From the NCBI RefSeq assembly GCF_019703515.2, contig NC_059372.1, positions 18,412,992 through 18,476,991 on the forward strand: a stretch of 64,000 nt of DNA. Direction: 5' to 3'. The notes beneath the pieces were generated by a model. It did no database searches. It was not told the origin of the DNA and saw only the letters and a list, made by a program, of their open reading frames with translations. Shown here piece by piece: positions 47,048-60,271 of the stretch. Within the stretch, counting starts at the first letter, position 1, and each line of letters starts with the position of its first letter. The position numbers were made by a program, and so were the translations under genes. This stretch comes from Myxocyprinus asiaticus (taxonomy: Eukaryota > Chordata > Actinopteri > Cypriniformes > Catostomidae).

Positions 47048-48439
47048 AGCAGGGAGGGAAAATTAGACATGTATACAAAATGTTTATATAAGCACAACTA
47101 CTTCAAAAGTTGGTTGTTTGTTTGTTACAACAGACAAAAAAGCCATTAAGTCCAAATTTTCTTCAAAGTTTTGCCCAACAGACCAGCCCCCCATCACCCA
47201 AACACACCCCTGCTTTTATAATTATTACAAGGGGCTCAGCTTTTAGGAGACATGGAGGGAGCATGTGTGCATGGATTTAATTCCTATTGTATTCGTTCAA
47301 TCTCAGTCTAAGCGAGTGTGTCTGTGTCTGAGCTCAGGAGAGAGGGAGTGAGGGAGAGAAAGACAGAAACAAGGACCCATCTGTCAGAGGAGCAGATGAA
47401 TCCCCCTTCCCACTCCAAACAGGTCCCTTGGGACTGCTAAAAAGGATAACTCACTTGTGGCAATAGTTGTGGTGTGTGGGTTTTTTTTTTTTTTTTGGCA
47501 CTGAGAAGAACTCTCAACTAGAGGAACTACAACAGCATCGCAACAAGTTCGAGTAAACAACTGTAAAGAAATTGTTGGTGTGTTGCAGGATGGAGAGGAT
47601 GCATTGTACTAACTAATGTGTTGATGTGTTGTTGATTTGTTGACAGGAGGTGGATGTGCATGGTTAGGGTTTGCTTTTTAATGACCTGTCAGCTTTATGC
47701 TGAAGATTGCTGGCATTTGCTGGTAATTTTGTGTATCAGACTAAAGGTGAAGCTGAGTATTGGTCATTTATCAGGGATCCTTATGTTGAAATACACTGAA
47801 AAAAAAAAAAAAAAAAAGATTTTGTGGTGAAGCCACTGCTAATATAGCAGAAAAGATTAAGTACTTTCTACATTAAGTTAGTTTATGTGTGAACTTGAAA
47901 ATATTAGGTAAATACTACATTTGTTTTTAATTCAAACATGTAAAAAATTATGCTTTAGCTTATAAGTACATATTATTTATGATAATTTGTTCTTTTTTAC
48001 AATACGTCATCATGTATCAATCCTAAAGTAGAAAACCTTGTCATATTTATTCGCCATATTTAACTTTTCGAAGCTGTTGTTCCCAGTATGCTCCGGGCTT
48101 GAATAATTAATGAGCTTGCACAGGTTTCACAAGTTTATTTACACCATTTTTATTTTTTTCTTTATTACATTTGGAAACTTCTTCTTTTGTGAAATCTGAA
48201 GTCCATTTTCTACTCAAAATTGCCCATTCATTTTCCAAAAAAATAATCTGTTAATTGTTACCATCATCATGTCAAGCGTTGAGGTCTGCATGCACATCTC
48301 TATGTTCTGATCTTATTGCCAATAAGGCAGAGTGATGTTGTCTGATAACTACATAGCATGCATGGAGCTTTCATTCAATATTATGTCATGAAATTAAGTT
48401 GATTTTACTTAATTGTTTTCATTTCTTTCAGTGTATGTT

Positions 48440-48470
<31 letters not shown>

Positions 48471-51400
48471 AAAAAGGTTTAATAAGTGAATAGTTGTTCC
48501 TAAATCTAATTCCTTGGGACTACAGAGGGGGAGGGGGGAGTGAAGTTGCCAATCCTAACAATGATATGGGTCATGGGAGTTCTCTGTGCTGTTCCAATGG
48601 ATATAATTGGAACTCTAAACTGTCTCAACAGGAGGTTGTCTACACAGTTTACTACTATTTTCGTGGCTCTGTATTCATAGATTTTCCATAAAGGCCCTTA
48701 AAGCCGAATGCATTAAGGCTTAAGAAAGCACTCATGAAACCATCAGCATTAGGGTCAGATGGCGAAAAAGACTAAATGGTCTCTTGTGATTGTAGTGTTC
48801 ACTTCTGGTTGAGTTGGACTAGAAAATGCAGGAGGCCTTGGTCCCTAAGTTAGATGTCCATCATTAAGGGCACAAGGGAGGAGCTTTTTGGCTCTGCACA
48901 GGAATTCCCAATACAGGTTGCAGGTGTGACACAGCATTGTGGAACACTCCTGGGATGTAAGGTTGAGGAGAAGCAGGGTTACCTTGGGATCTTTGGGGAA
49001 GCATGACACATTTACTAGGTGCATGTAACGTTGACACACATGTGATCCATGGTTCATATGGGACAGCACCACTCCTGATACATATGTCTGAACACACTCA
49101 AGCATGTAAATTACCCTGTTTAGGACCCACCCAGGATGTCTGAAGGCCACATTCTCAGAAACATATAAGTTACAGCAATAAAGAGGAAATAAAGTTTCAC
49201 TGTGACTGGAAAATGAATCTCTGCATCAATTAGAGCCATTCAGAAAGTGTTAAGATGAGAATTTCCAAGCTTTTTTAATAACTTAATTATGGTTATCTTT
49301 AAATCACATTACTCTGTCCATTTTCCTTCAAATTAATCATGATTAATTGGACATTGATTGTTGACTGTCACCATAGCAAAGGCTTTCTATCTTCATCAGA
49401 GCGTTGGTTTTCCAGCTTCACTTTACTTTGGGAGTTCTATGCGGCCAAGCAGAAGCCTTCCTCCCTTTGTGTGAGAGGAAAGAAGTGTCGCCCGAGTGAA
49501 CTAGCGGTATGGATATTGTCCTATTATCCCGAGTGTGTTGTCGCACGTGAGATTATGTTGGGCAGGCGACTGGCGCGTGAGCGCTGGTGCAGCAGACACA
49601 TCACTAAAGCCCATCTGTTCATTTCTCAATCACCTAGTGACTTAAAAGTTTCATCTAACTTTAGCAAGTCCATCCCTACCAATTAGCCTGAAATGTGTAA
49701 CTTGGTGGCACACTATTGAAAAACAAAACAAAAAGCAAAAACATAGGTCTAACACATAGAAATTTAACAACTATGCTTAGCATAATTAATTTAAAGGAGC
49801 AACACAATATCATATTTTAAGAATGGAGAATAAAAAATAAAAAAATAAATACAAATTTCAGACGGACAGGCTGATATATTTTTATGTGAAATCTGAATAA
49901 GGTACAAAGAACCTTTTAACTGTATTTTCTCACAAAACATTAAATAACAACAAAAATGCTGCACTTTCCTAAACACCTGTTTGTATACACTGCAAAATAT
50001 CCCTGTTTAATTAGGTCACCGCGTTCAATGTCCAAAGGTTTATTTTGAGGCCATTTGATAATTAAACTAACCTTTAATTATTAAACTAACATTTAATAAT
50101 CTGTAAAATGTTACAAACTGATGAAGCTACTTATGTTGCAACCATTACATCTCTTTTGAGACAAAATGCTAATTTGTCTTTCAATAACTGTCCAATGAGT
50201 GAAATGATAGTATTTCAGCAACAAGCCTCCTTGTTGTTTATCTTAAGTGGAGAGAATTTATTTATTATGAAGAATGTTCAAAGTGGGCTCACATTTAATG
50301 ATCCAATCAACTGATTCATTTGTTTATAGACATGTTATGAAATGCCAAATGCAACTGAAAGTAACAGAATTGTTATGTGAAATTATCTTAATTTGAGTCT
50401 CAAAAGTATTTGCATAAGTTTACAAATTTTGCCTTATAACCACTGCCCCCCATATCTGTATCACTGTGGGCACCCTCGCCACCTTTAAAAAAATTTAATT
50501 CAATCAAAACAACCTTCCATTATTATTTATTTTCACACAGACTTTGTGACCAGATAAAAGCACATTTACCTTACATGTTCCATAAAATAGCCTATATTTC
50601 TGTTACTGTAAAAATAGGTATCACTTAATGTTTTAACAACATGCCATTAACAAACATCATATAGTGCCTAACATATTATAGTCTAGTTCTCACTACAATA
50701 GATCAGTAGTAGGCCTACAGATTAAGTTTCATGATATTTCTAACTATTCTAAAGTATATGAATTATGTGATCTTCTATAGTTGTGATAAAGTGTTACCCA
50801 AACTTTATGTAGAAGGAAGGTGAGCTCACTGTCTAGGGCTCAGATGCGCACAGTGGGATCACTATGAGGACACGTGTGACCTGAAGCCCCGCAGTCAATA
50901 GCGCACTACTACAACAGAGCCCCTACTAACACATCATATGTAGCCCTATTCTGCTAAATAAAGTCAAACTTAGTTAGTCAATAAAACCGGGCAAAATGTC
51001 ATAAATAATGCAAATATGTAAAATGCTATTTGCTAAGATCATATATATATATATATATATTAGAGCAATTACTTATATGAAAGGTGCTTTATAAATCAAG
51101 TTTGTTATTATAATGTATTACATTCTTACAGGTTTAAACATCCTTATAGACTAACTGTAAGCAGGCGCAACAGAGAACAGGCTCCTTTGCATTTTTATAG
51201 ATTCGTAGATATAAAGATCTTCAGTATAAGTATCTGATACATTTGCAGTAATAGGCTATAATATATTTTTTTCTAAAGTGTATTTCATGAGTCAAATCTA
51301 AACACCCTCAGGCACAGCATGCATGGTTGAGTAGTTTATCTCCGCGAAACAAACCCGTTTTGGCTTGATTAATCCAGCAGTTATTGAGCGCTATGTTTTG

Positions 51401-51940
51401 CTGGGCTGAGGGGCGCTAATGAGCGGACGAAGCGAATAAATGAAACGGGTGAACAACACACACACCTGCTCAAACCGCACCAAGCTGTCACAATCATTTA
51501 CTGGGACGCGCGCGCGTCTTTGTAGACTAGACTACTGTAATTAGAGTTAAGACCAACGTTTGACCTCGCCATAAACTAGGACTCGTGGGTATTAATCCAG
51601 CACAGAGCGGGCTGAATTGGGGCAGAAAATTACGTTAGGTCACGAAAAAAATAAATAAAGGAGAGTGATATTTGTGTCGCTTCCCAATGATAGGCTAGTT
51701 TTCAACTTGGAACAATGCACTAAGCAACAGATAAACTGGTGAATTACGTTACATAAGACAGTGAACTAAAGTAATAGGCTGTGTTGACTAGCCAAGCATT
51801 TATGTTGAGGTAAACATTCATTTATGACTAGCATGTTAAAAAGGTCGTTTATGTTTAGCATGTAGGATAACTTCTGTCTTAATGGACCTTATTCAAAGTA
51901 GCGCCATAAATACAGTCTCTTCAGTGGGTTGTACTGTTGT
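47048..51940. other. Intergenic, no gene recognised
   Basis: The stretch is mostly AT-rich with A-runs (47798-47816) and an (AAAT)n microsatellite at 48443-48474. Open frames at 48845-49150 (-) and 49339-49686 (+) resemble no known family. 51340-51640 is GC/CpG-richer with bicoid-like TTGATTAATCC and could be a regulatory block upstream of neurod4. Confidence 0.4.
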
Positions 51941-52706
51941 TTAAAGGGATAGTTCACCCAAAAATTAAAATTCTCTCATCATTTACTCACCCTCATGCCA
52001 TCCATTCCAGGTGTGTATGACTTGCGTTCTTCTGCTGGACACAAACAAAGATTTTTAGAACAATATCACAGCTCTGTAGGTCCATACAATGCAAGTGAAT
52101 GGGTACCAACATTTTTTAAGTTCAAAAAGCACATAAAGGCAGGATAAAAGAAATCCATATACAAATCCATAGACTCCAGTGGTTAAATCCATAGCTGAGT
52201 TTGGAATGGCATACCATGTCTGTCTATGGTAGTAAGAGTAGTAGGCTATGATATTATACCCTTTCGAACTCAGCCCACATCTTCAGAAGCATAAGTGTGT
52301 GTGAGAAACAAATCAATATTTAAGTCCTTGTTTTTACTATCAATCTCCACTTCTTCTTTTGTTTTTGGCCATTTGCTTTCTTCGTGCATATCGCCATCTA
52401 CTGGGCTGGGAGGAGAGTTTATCGTAAAAAAAAAAAAAAAAGAACTTAAATATTGATCTGTTCTCACCCACACTTATATCACTTCTGAAGATATATATTT
52501 AACCACTTATGGATTACTTTTATGCTACCTTTATATGCTTTTTGGAGCTTCACAATTTTGGTACCCATTTACTTGCATTGTGAGGACCTACAAAGCTGAA
52601 ATATTCTTCTAAAAATGCTCATTTTTTGTTCGGCAGAAGAAAGAATGTCACACATCTTGAGTAAATGATCAGAGAGTTTTCTTTTTGGGTGGACTATCCC
52701 TTTAAA
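51941..52706. mobile_element. Complete palindromic TTAA-flanked foldback element
   Basis: The ends are TTAA-AGGGATAGTTCACCC and GGGTGGACTATCCCT-TTAA. The two arms of roughly 350 bp mirror each other (ATGCAAGTGAATGG, CACATAAAGGCAG, TTCTGCTGGACACAAA and complements). A short MITE is nested at 52192-52268. It serves as the reference copy for the fragments at 1121, 6785, 13879 and 38313. Confidence 0.8.
52192..52268. mobile_element. Nested short MITE
   Basis: The ends are GCTGAGTTTGGAATGGCATA and TTCGAACTCAGC, and it interrupts the left arm of the foldback element between TCCATA and CATCTTCAG. Confidence 0.65.
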
Positions 52707-53149
52707 TAGGTGTTAATCGTTCAGCTGGCCAAACTGTAGATGTGATATAGGACCTTTATACAGCGCATGCCATTGAAGAAACTGTCTATTCCTCATAGCT
52801 TCGTTGTCAGTCCCGTCAAAAATTAAATGTGGTGCTACTCTGAATAAGGTCTACTACATGGGCTACTGGTAGAACATTTGCAATCTTCTTCCTTTTGACA
52901 CATGACAAATGAACGGAAGAGCCTATCCTCTGTTCACCTTGCAATATTTATAAGATTAATATAAATGGGAAGTTGCATCGTTCCGTCCACACAAATGCGA
53001 ACACACTCACACACAAAACCTGGGGGGTAAATGCAAGCACTTAATTCGTGAAACTTTTGGCCACGAGCGCGCCACGCGCGTTCGGATCAGCTGGAGGGGT
53101 GGGGTGCGCGTGGGAGGAGCTTGCGGGCATAGCTAGAAAGTCAAAGTCG

Positions 53150-53346
53150 GGAATCAGTGCGCTTCAGTGAGACACGAGACGCGCTTTGATGCATCAATGG
53201 AGAGCTAAATGAGCGCAGACGTGCTGTTGAGATATAATAACGTTTCTTTTTACAGCATTTCTTTTGAATATTTTGACAGCGCGTTAAGAAATTCTGACCA
53301 CTTATTTCAAGATATATTGAAGTGACTCAAGGTGCAACGTTAACAG
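53150..53346 (+). other. neurod4: neurod4 non-coding first exon (5'UTR) and upstream promoter
   Basis: A CpG-rich stretch (53050-53230), including an E-box CAGCTG at about 53088, precedes a segment ending CGTTAACAG with the donor gtaggt at 53347. The coding exon begins at the acceptor cttcag (54601-54606). A two-exon layout with a non-coding first exon is usual for NeuroD genes. The transcription start is approximate. Confidence 0.6.
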
Positions 53347-53698
53347 GTAGGTTGTTGTTAACATTTGGTCTTAAATGCTCTATTCCTATTTCTGTAGTCT
53401 ATATATCAGTTTTGATGGTAATTTCTAATATACTAGTTTTATAAGCAATTTAGCTTATCAAAGTTATTATTATTATATATTTTTTTCTGAATATGGAAAA
53501 TAAACTTATATAGTGTTTATAGAGTGTTTTGCAGATGAAATTCTTATTTATTTAGTCCTATTCTACAAGTTTAAGATACAAAAAAATATATATATATATA
53601 TATATACATAGTATTTGTGCTATTTAGGCAAAAAACTATTGTGTTTATTATTTTTATGATTCGCATGATTTTTAAATCAAAGATTAATTAGCGAGAAA

Positions 53699-53742
53699 TA
53701 TAATATAATATAATATAATATAATATAATATAATATAATATA
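53699..53742 (+). repeat. (TAATA)n microsatellite in the neurod4 intron
   Basis: About nine pentanucleotide units. A (TA)n tract at 53587-53606 lies nearby. Confidence 0.9.
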
Positions 53743-54612
53743 ATAATATTGTATAAAACAGCCAGAATAAGAAGCATTGGCTCTAAGCATAAGTAGACAA
53801 TGCAGGGTATAGATAATTTAATTCATTAGAAATGTGGGTCGTCTATAGTGCATTCATTACTTCTACAAACTTTTGCGTTCTGCTTCTAAATGTATGACAC
53901 GCACCAATGAAGAACTACAACAGAGGCCGTTTTTAAGCTGTAATGTGACTGTAATGACGATTTGAAATGTTTTTCTTAAAGGCACGTTCTAATAATGTAT
54001 AAGAAAGTAAATAGAAAAATAACGGAAGAATAAAGAGGCAGACTATTCAAACTGTTAAAACATTTTTTTATTTAATTTTTTTTATTTAATTTTTTTTTGT
54101 GTGGAAAAGATGCCTTTCAATCAAATCAAATCAAAACCAAAACTATTCAAGTATTATTAGTGTGGCTTGGTCTTGTGTTTGTTGATTCCGGTTTAAAGGT
54201 TCCCCTCGAATTAAATCCGAGCGCTTTATCTGTGGACTAAATCCAGTCGTGTCCCAGATTGACAACATCTCCAAAATGACTGTGCAGTGTTCGGAAATAA
54301 AAGACGTTTAGATTGAAATTCTTTGCCTTTAGATCGCGCATTAAAACTCTAGAGAATTCTAGAGCTGTAAGCTATATAATAATAATCATCAAAATCATCG
54401 TTTTCCTGTCAATCTATGATGAGAGTCTTAACTCGTGTTACTAGTGCTTTCAAAAATGTATCAATCAGAGGAGCACTAATTGAAGTCCTTGCTCTGAGCT
54501 GTCCAGTCCCTAGTGCTGAAACATTAAAAGCGTGAACATCCAAACACTGTTTTTAATATTTATCTCTTTATCATGTGAGTTAACCCCTTATCTCCTATGT
54601 CTTCAGATCACA

Positions 54613-55665
54613 ATGATGACCAAACCTTATGGAAAGCCAGGAGATGTGACTGAGCTGGTCAGCTCCCTTGGATGGATGGAGGAGGACCTCAGCTCACAGG
54701 ATGGTGACAGGATGTCTGAGATAGGAGATCGCTATTCACTGAGTAGGAGCAATTGTGGACCTGTGGAGCTTGGCAGTGAGGATATGGAGGAAGAGGAGGA
54801 GGATGAAGAAGAGGTTGGTCTTGACGGAGAAAATGCACCCAAGCGGAGAGGTCCTAAAAAGAAGAAAATGACCAAAGCCAGGCAGGAACGATTTCGCGCC
54901 CGCCGCGTCAAGGCCAATGCCAGGGAACGTTCACGTATGCACGGGCTGAATGATGCATTAGAGAACTTGCGTCGCGTCATGCCTTGTTACTCAAAGACCC
55001 AGAAGCTTTCCAAAATTGAGACTCTGCGGCTGGCCCGCAACTACATCTGGGCGCTGTCCGAGGTTCTGGAGAACAACCAGTCACCTGAGAGCCATGGCTT
55101 TATGGAGATGCTATGCAAGGGGCTTTCACAGCCTACCAGCAACTTAGTAGCTGGCTGCCTCGAATTGGGACCTTCAACCATGCTGCTCAACAAGCTGGAT
55201 GACAAGTGTGGGGTACCAGGAGGTCAGCAGGGTCACCCCATTAGCTATCCCTCACCAGGACTGCCCAGTCCACCCTACGGCTCATTGGAGGCCTCACACT
55301 TGCTACATCTGAAGGGCTTCAAGGGGGCTACCTATGAGAATTCCTCACCTAATGAATGTAGCAGTGGCACGCCACCTTACGATGGCCCTCTTACACCACC
55401 TCTTAGTATCAGTGGCAACTTCGCCCTGAAGCAGGAGCCCTCGCCGCACGAGACAGAGAGGAACTTTACGCCTCACCCAACCCATGCCGCCCATTACCTC
55501 TCCTCACACCCATATCCACCCTCTTCCTTGGCAGGTCTTCCAGCTCCTCAGGGTCACACACTGTTCCCAGGATCCCGGTACGAGCTACCTTTAGACATGG
55601 GTTTCAAAACGTTTGCCTCTTCACACATGGTAACATCTCAGATGAGCACCATTTACACTGAATGA
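54613..55665 (+). CDS. neurod4: Neurogenic differentiation factor 4 (bHLH)
   Basis: Proneural bHLH transcription factor that heterodimerises with E proteins and binds E-boxes; its expected roles are in retina and early neurons (family knowledge). A single coding exon of 350 residues follows the acceptor at 54606. I chose the first of two adjacent ATGs ([12 protein letters not shown]). An acidic run ([12 protein letters not shown], about 57-67) is followed by the basic [17 protein letters not shown] (77-90). The bHLH lies at about 98-151 ([37 protein letters not shown]). The Neuro-bHLH domain comes next ([20 protein letters not shown]). The C-terminal motifs [26 protein letters not shown] and the end STIYTE match NEUROD4 rather than NEUROD1/2/6. 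The reading frame is intact. Confidence 0.95.
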   Translation: MMTKPYGKPGDVTELVSSLGWMEEDLSSQDGDRMSEIGDRYSLSRSNCGPVELGSEDMEEEEEDEEEVGLDGENAPKRRGPKKKKMTKARQERFRARRVKANARERSRMHGLNDALENLRRVMPCYSKTQKLSKIETLRLARNYIWALSEVLENNQSPESHGFMEMLCKGLSQPTSNLVAGCLELGPSTMLLNKLDDKCGVPGGQQGHPISYPSPGLPSPPYGSLEASHLLHLKGFKGATYENSSPNECSSGTPPYDGPLTPPLSISGNFALKQEPSPHETERNFTPHPTHAAHYLSSHPYPPSSLAGLPAPQGHTLFPGSRYELPLDMGFKTFASSHMVTSQMSTIYTE

Positions 55666-56400
55666 ACAAATATTTCTTCCTGACCACAAGTCTGCCTCCT
55701 ACTCCTCAGTGTGCCTCCAGGGGCCCAGCACATTCAAGGAGACACTTTGCATGTTTCCTGTCTGATCCCTTAAGAGACCATCGCGATCTCTGAGATAGAC
55801 ATACAGTATCTAAAACGTAACCTACCTGTGGCAATTTAAGAGAAAAAGATGCATATTTTCGTTAATTTATTCTTGTTTTTTGTCATGACAAAGTTTGTTA
55901 CTATTTTAAATGTTATTTTTTATTTGTTCTGGAATTTGTATTCTCTGTACACTTGATGTTCTCCTCCTCAAAGTAGATGTTTTGTGTACATGCCACAAAC
56001 ATCCAGCAAATAGATACAAAAACAAACAGGGCCTCTTAGCAGGTTAATGTTTCCTCCGAACAAAACAAAATTAAGAAAAGAGAATGAAGGAAATGGAATA
56101 TAAATTTAGCACAATACATTTGCCATAATTAATGCTTTTATTTATGACTGTATTTAATATTTATTTTGATTACATTTGTCCATGTTTTAAAGCAGTTTGT
56201 CAGCACTGTTTTTATTGGTTCTTTGGTACACTGCCAGTCACTACTACCAATCCTCATAAAGTATCTAATTTATTTATTTGGATTTTTTTTCAGTTTAATG
56301 TATTTTTGCCATTCTCCACTATATTTGTAATTTTGATCAAGCATTTGTAAATATTTACATGTTTCGCACTTATAAGAAAATAAATATTCTTATACAATTT
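55666..56400 (+). other. neurod4: neurod4 3'UTR with polyA signal
   Basis: The AT-rich UTR ends with AATAAA at 56379-56384, about 715 bp after the stop. ATTTA-type elements and TGTA motifs suggest an unstable message; that is inference. Confidence 0.65.
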
Positions 56401-56721
56401 GACACCCGTTTGTTTCTTTTTTTTTAGATTTTGTAACTTTGTTTAGAGATTAATAGTGAAACGTATCAAGCAAGAACAATTATGCCAGCAAGAGTGAACA
56501 GTTTAACAGTAAAATCCGACACTTTAAAAAAGCATTGACTTAATAATTTAATACATAATTTTATGCTTTTCTCATAACAATCAAGTGTTATACTGCTATA
56601 ATTCAAAGTCTATCTTCTATATTGTTTTCTTATTGGATTCTATTATGAATGTTCTGTAGTATGTGAATGAATATTCTGTAGTGAATTATGAATATTAATT
56701 CACCATTGATTTTACTTATAT

Positions 56722-56724
<3 letters not shown>

Positions 56725-56772
<48 letters not shown>
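56725..56772 (+). repeat. (AC)24 microsatellite
   Basis: An uninterrupted dinucleotide tract directly abutting the Tc1-like MITE that begins at 56775. Confidence 0.95.
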
Positions 56773-56774
<2 letters not shown>

Positions 56775-57338
56775 TATACACTCATTAAGCACTTCACCTA
56801 CTGATGCGATTATCTAATCAGCCAGTCGTTTGGCAGCAGTGCAATGAATAAAATCATGCAGATACGGGTTTGGAGCTTCAGTTAATGTTCACATCAACCA
56901 TCAGAATGGGGAAAACAATTTATCTCAGTGATTGACTGTGGCATGATTGTTGGTGCCAGATGAGCTGGTTTGAGTATTTTTGTAACTGCTGATCTACTAG
57001 GTTTTTCATGCACAACAGTCTCTAGAGTTTACTCAGAATGATACCAAAAATAAAAAAAACATCCAGTGAGCGGCAGTTCTGTGGATGGAAATGCCTTGTT
57101 GATGAGAGAGGTCAACGGAGAATGGCCAGACTGGTTCAAGCTGACAGAAAGGCTATGGTAACTCAGATACCACTCTGTACAATTGTAGAGAGCAAAATAG
57201 CATCTCAGAATGCACAACACGTCGAACCTTGAGGCAGATGGGCTATACCAGCAAAAGACCATGTTGTGCACATTATTAGGATGTTAAGAATATTGTTAAG
57301 AACCATAGTCCCTAATGAAGTGCTCAGTAAGTGTATAT
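56775..57338 (+). mobile_element. Truncated Tc1-like transposon (MITE)
   Basis: The TIRs are TATACACTCATTAAGCACTT and AAGTGCTCAGTAAGTGTATA. The interior keeps transposase N-terminal sequence (SSERQFCGWKCLVDERGQRR in plus orientation) and ends soon after the GYTSKRP-like block. The DDE domain is deleted. Confidence 0.78.
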
Positions 57339-60109
57339 ACCCCCTATGAAAAAAAGCATAGCATTAGACAGATACATTATTTTGTTTTACTTGAATTAAA
57401 GTGTAAAAAAGTTGTAGATGAAAATGAAAAAAGTGGCAAAAAATTTACAACTGAAATTGACAGGTTTTGGTCATTAATATTAGTGTTATGATAGGAGGTT
57501 TGCACTGAGTCAGTAGAGCATGTGGATCCATGGGAACACATAGCTGTGGAACAGGTGACTGTGTCATAGGATCCCCTTTCACTCTCACTTGTGTTTTCCC
57601 AGCCTTTTCACTGCCAAAATGCTTGGGGAAAACAACAAAACAAAACAGACACACAAAAAGAGCTTAATAAAAGGGAACTACATAGGCCCAAGTGTGAAAA
57701 AATTTATTTTAAATGGCTCCTAAAACTCATATCTCTTAGCTCCAAAAGAATCTGCATGTGCAGATACTGTCAGTCTTTTTCACTGACAAACCTTTATATC
57801 ACTGCTGTTGAGTATAGGGTTATCACTGACTTTAGCTCTGTGTTGATATTGGACAATGAAATGCCTCTCCAAATGGTCAAACGGCATTGATGGAATGCAT
57901 AGGCTGAAGTGACAAGCCAGAGAACGATTGTGCATGAAAGTGTGTTTATTGTTAGAAGGATGGGTGCCTCGGAGGCTGTTGTGCCTGAAGTGGACCCCAC
58001 CTCATCCAACGCTCCAAAGGTTTGTCTTTTCCAGCCCCGGCAAGGCGAGAGAAGTCAAGGAGAAAAAGGGAGCAATTGTTTTAGCGGGCGCCACTGGTCT
58101 ATTGTAAGTGCAGTGTGTTCTTTCTCTCGACCTCTGACCTGCATTGTTGTGAGGCTGCTCGTTCGGAGAGCTGAGACAGCTGGGAGAACTGCGGGGGGCT
58201 GTCAGACAGCTGGGGCCAAGAGAGAGAGAGAGAAAGAGAGCAAGGGGGAAAAGAGAAAGTAGTAGAGGGAGTTAACCAAAACAGAGGTGGCGAACAAGGT
58301 ATTTTCTTAAGACCCCCATTCTTGAGTGACCCCTTTTCTCTCTCTTCTTATGGCTCAGCCGGGTATTTAAATGACACATAGTTCCACACAGAGAGTCAGT
58401 GAGAGTGGATAAAGACATGGAAGGACAGAATTCAGGGAGTCAAGTGCACAGGATGCTTTCAGGCTTTGTTGGGTGTCTATTGTTGGTAGGAACATTGGGT
58501 TAAAAAAACCTAGGGCATTAGATTGAGAAAAATAAAATGACACTTTACTACAATTAAAAAAATTCCAGAAATGTTTGCAAATTATACATATGCATTAAAA
58601 ATAGAGAAGGAAAGAATAGCAGAAACAAAATCACAATCATTTAAGGGGAACATTCTATAATGGCTTCTTTGTACACTTACATCACTCTTAAAAATGTATG
58701 AATTCCATTGCATCTGCAAGTGGCATCTGCAAAAAATTATGTTAGAACTTCCCCTTTTGAGTAACTGGTCCCAAGGTGATTTTAGTGGATATATAAATTC
58801 AGTTCCCCTTAAATTCACACAGGGTAGCAGGGTAACCACAGGTGTAGTTTATGGACATGTTCCACTATATTTGACAACCAGAAAGTGTCCAAATACTTTA
58901 AATAGTTTCTTAATTTAGAAACATATACGTATGTATTATTTCATAATTCTAAACCTCTTTCAGACTTTTTTTGTGAAAGTTTGTTTTTGCTCTATTTATT
59001 TCCAACAAATGGTTGGTTTAACACTTGGTATAATATTTTTTTATATAATGCAAAGACATACATTTTTAAGTGTGGCTCAAGTGTCCAAATACATTCTGAA
59101 GCCACTGTATGAAAAAAGGCAAACTAAACAAGTTACTGATAAAGCTACAGAGTTTGGTACCTACACAAGTGCAAAAGACTAGTTTTAACATTGTTCATTA
59201 CAAATACAGCAGCTGACTGGGCAGAACTCAGCAGGGTTAAAATCAGGGAACTATTTCAGAGTTGTCAGCTGTTGTCGACACAATCATTTGAAAACAGAAG
59301 AAAAGGCACACAAGAGAAATATGGAACAAATAGAATGAAGAGAGAGGGGTGCAAAGACTATGTGCACACTGGAGCTGTCCCATAGGGCAGATGATCATCA
59401 CTGTGACCTTTGTGCCACAGCAAATACCCATGCAAGGGTTATGTAATAAAAGGAGTCTAGAATATTAGAACTTAAGTACAATGCATTCAAAATTCACAGA
59501 TTTCTTCTGAGCAATGTAAATCTTATTCTAATCCAGCCAAACCTTTCATTGTTTTTGATCACATTGAATCCGGTCTGACCCATTATAAGTTATACGGCAG
59601 AAGTCAGCACTTTAATAAAGTAAATTTGGACACTTAAGTCACACTTAAATATATGAATGTCATTGCATAAGTGCCATTTATAAAAAAAAATTAAAAAAGT
59701 CACAAAAAGAAGTTTATGTTTTAAATAATAAAACAAAAGATATAAAAATAATTACAATATGTATATACAGTCACTTAATAACAATTAATACAAAAAGTTT
59801 TTGAACACTTCTGAAGGTCATTGCATTAGACACAAAATATAAAACATAGTGGAACATGTATAATTAATGTGATGAATTACACCTGTAGTTACTCTATATG
59901 TGAACTTTAAAGGAATGGACTTCATAAAGTAAGTTCTGAGAAAGCTTCTAGCATAATTTGTTTGAAGATGCCACATGACTTAATGTTTTGTTATTTAATG
60001 CAATGAAATGCATACATTATTAAAATAATATTCTAAGTTTTATACAATTTAAGCTCTTTCTACTCTACAGCATCTGTGACAAGCAGTTGAATACTACAGA
60101 ATATAATTT
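57339..60109. other. Intergenic, no gene recognised
   Basis: 57890-58260 has a longer plus-strand open frame, but its Arg/Glu-rich low-complexity end and lack of motifs argue against a gene. 58683-58760 and 59627-59690 are related sequences in direct orientation (ATGAATTCCATTGCAT / ATGAATGTCATTGCAT), probably ends of a diverged DNA transposon. Confidence 0.4.
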
Positions 60110-60271
60110 TGAGTAGTAGCTCAATTTGTAAAAACATACAAAATGCATTTCCTGCAATGGCAAATTCATGGATTCGATTCCCAAAAAACACACAAACTGA
60201 TAAAATGCATAATCTGAATGCACTGTAAGTCGCTTTGGATAAAAGCATCTGCCAAGTGCATAAATGTAAAT
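60110..60271 (+). repeat. tRNA-derived SINE
   Basis: A-box-like GTAGCTCAATTTGTAAA, B-box-like GGATTCGATTCCC and the tail TGTAAGTCGCTTTGGATAAA then GCCAAGTGCATAAATGTAAA. It is in plus orientation with the same tail as the two minus-strand copies. Confidence 0.75.

Noticed and set aside
48845..49150. 101-codon minus-strand open frame overlapping a 77-codon frame
   Set aside because: There are no family motifs, the two frames are equally open, and the start context is weak; probably chance.
54732..54980. Ser-rich minus-strand open frame
   Set aside because: It is the antisense shadow of the neurod4 acidic and bHLH region.
57909..58262. 117-codon open frame on the plus strand
   Set aside because: There is no recognisable domain, its end is low-complexity, and there is no splice or promoter context.
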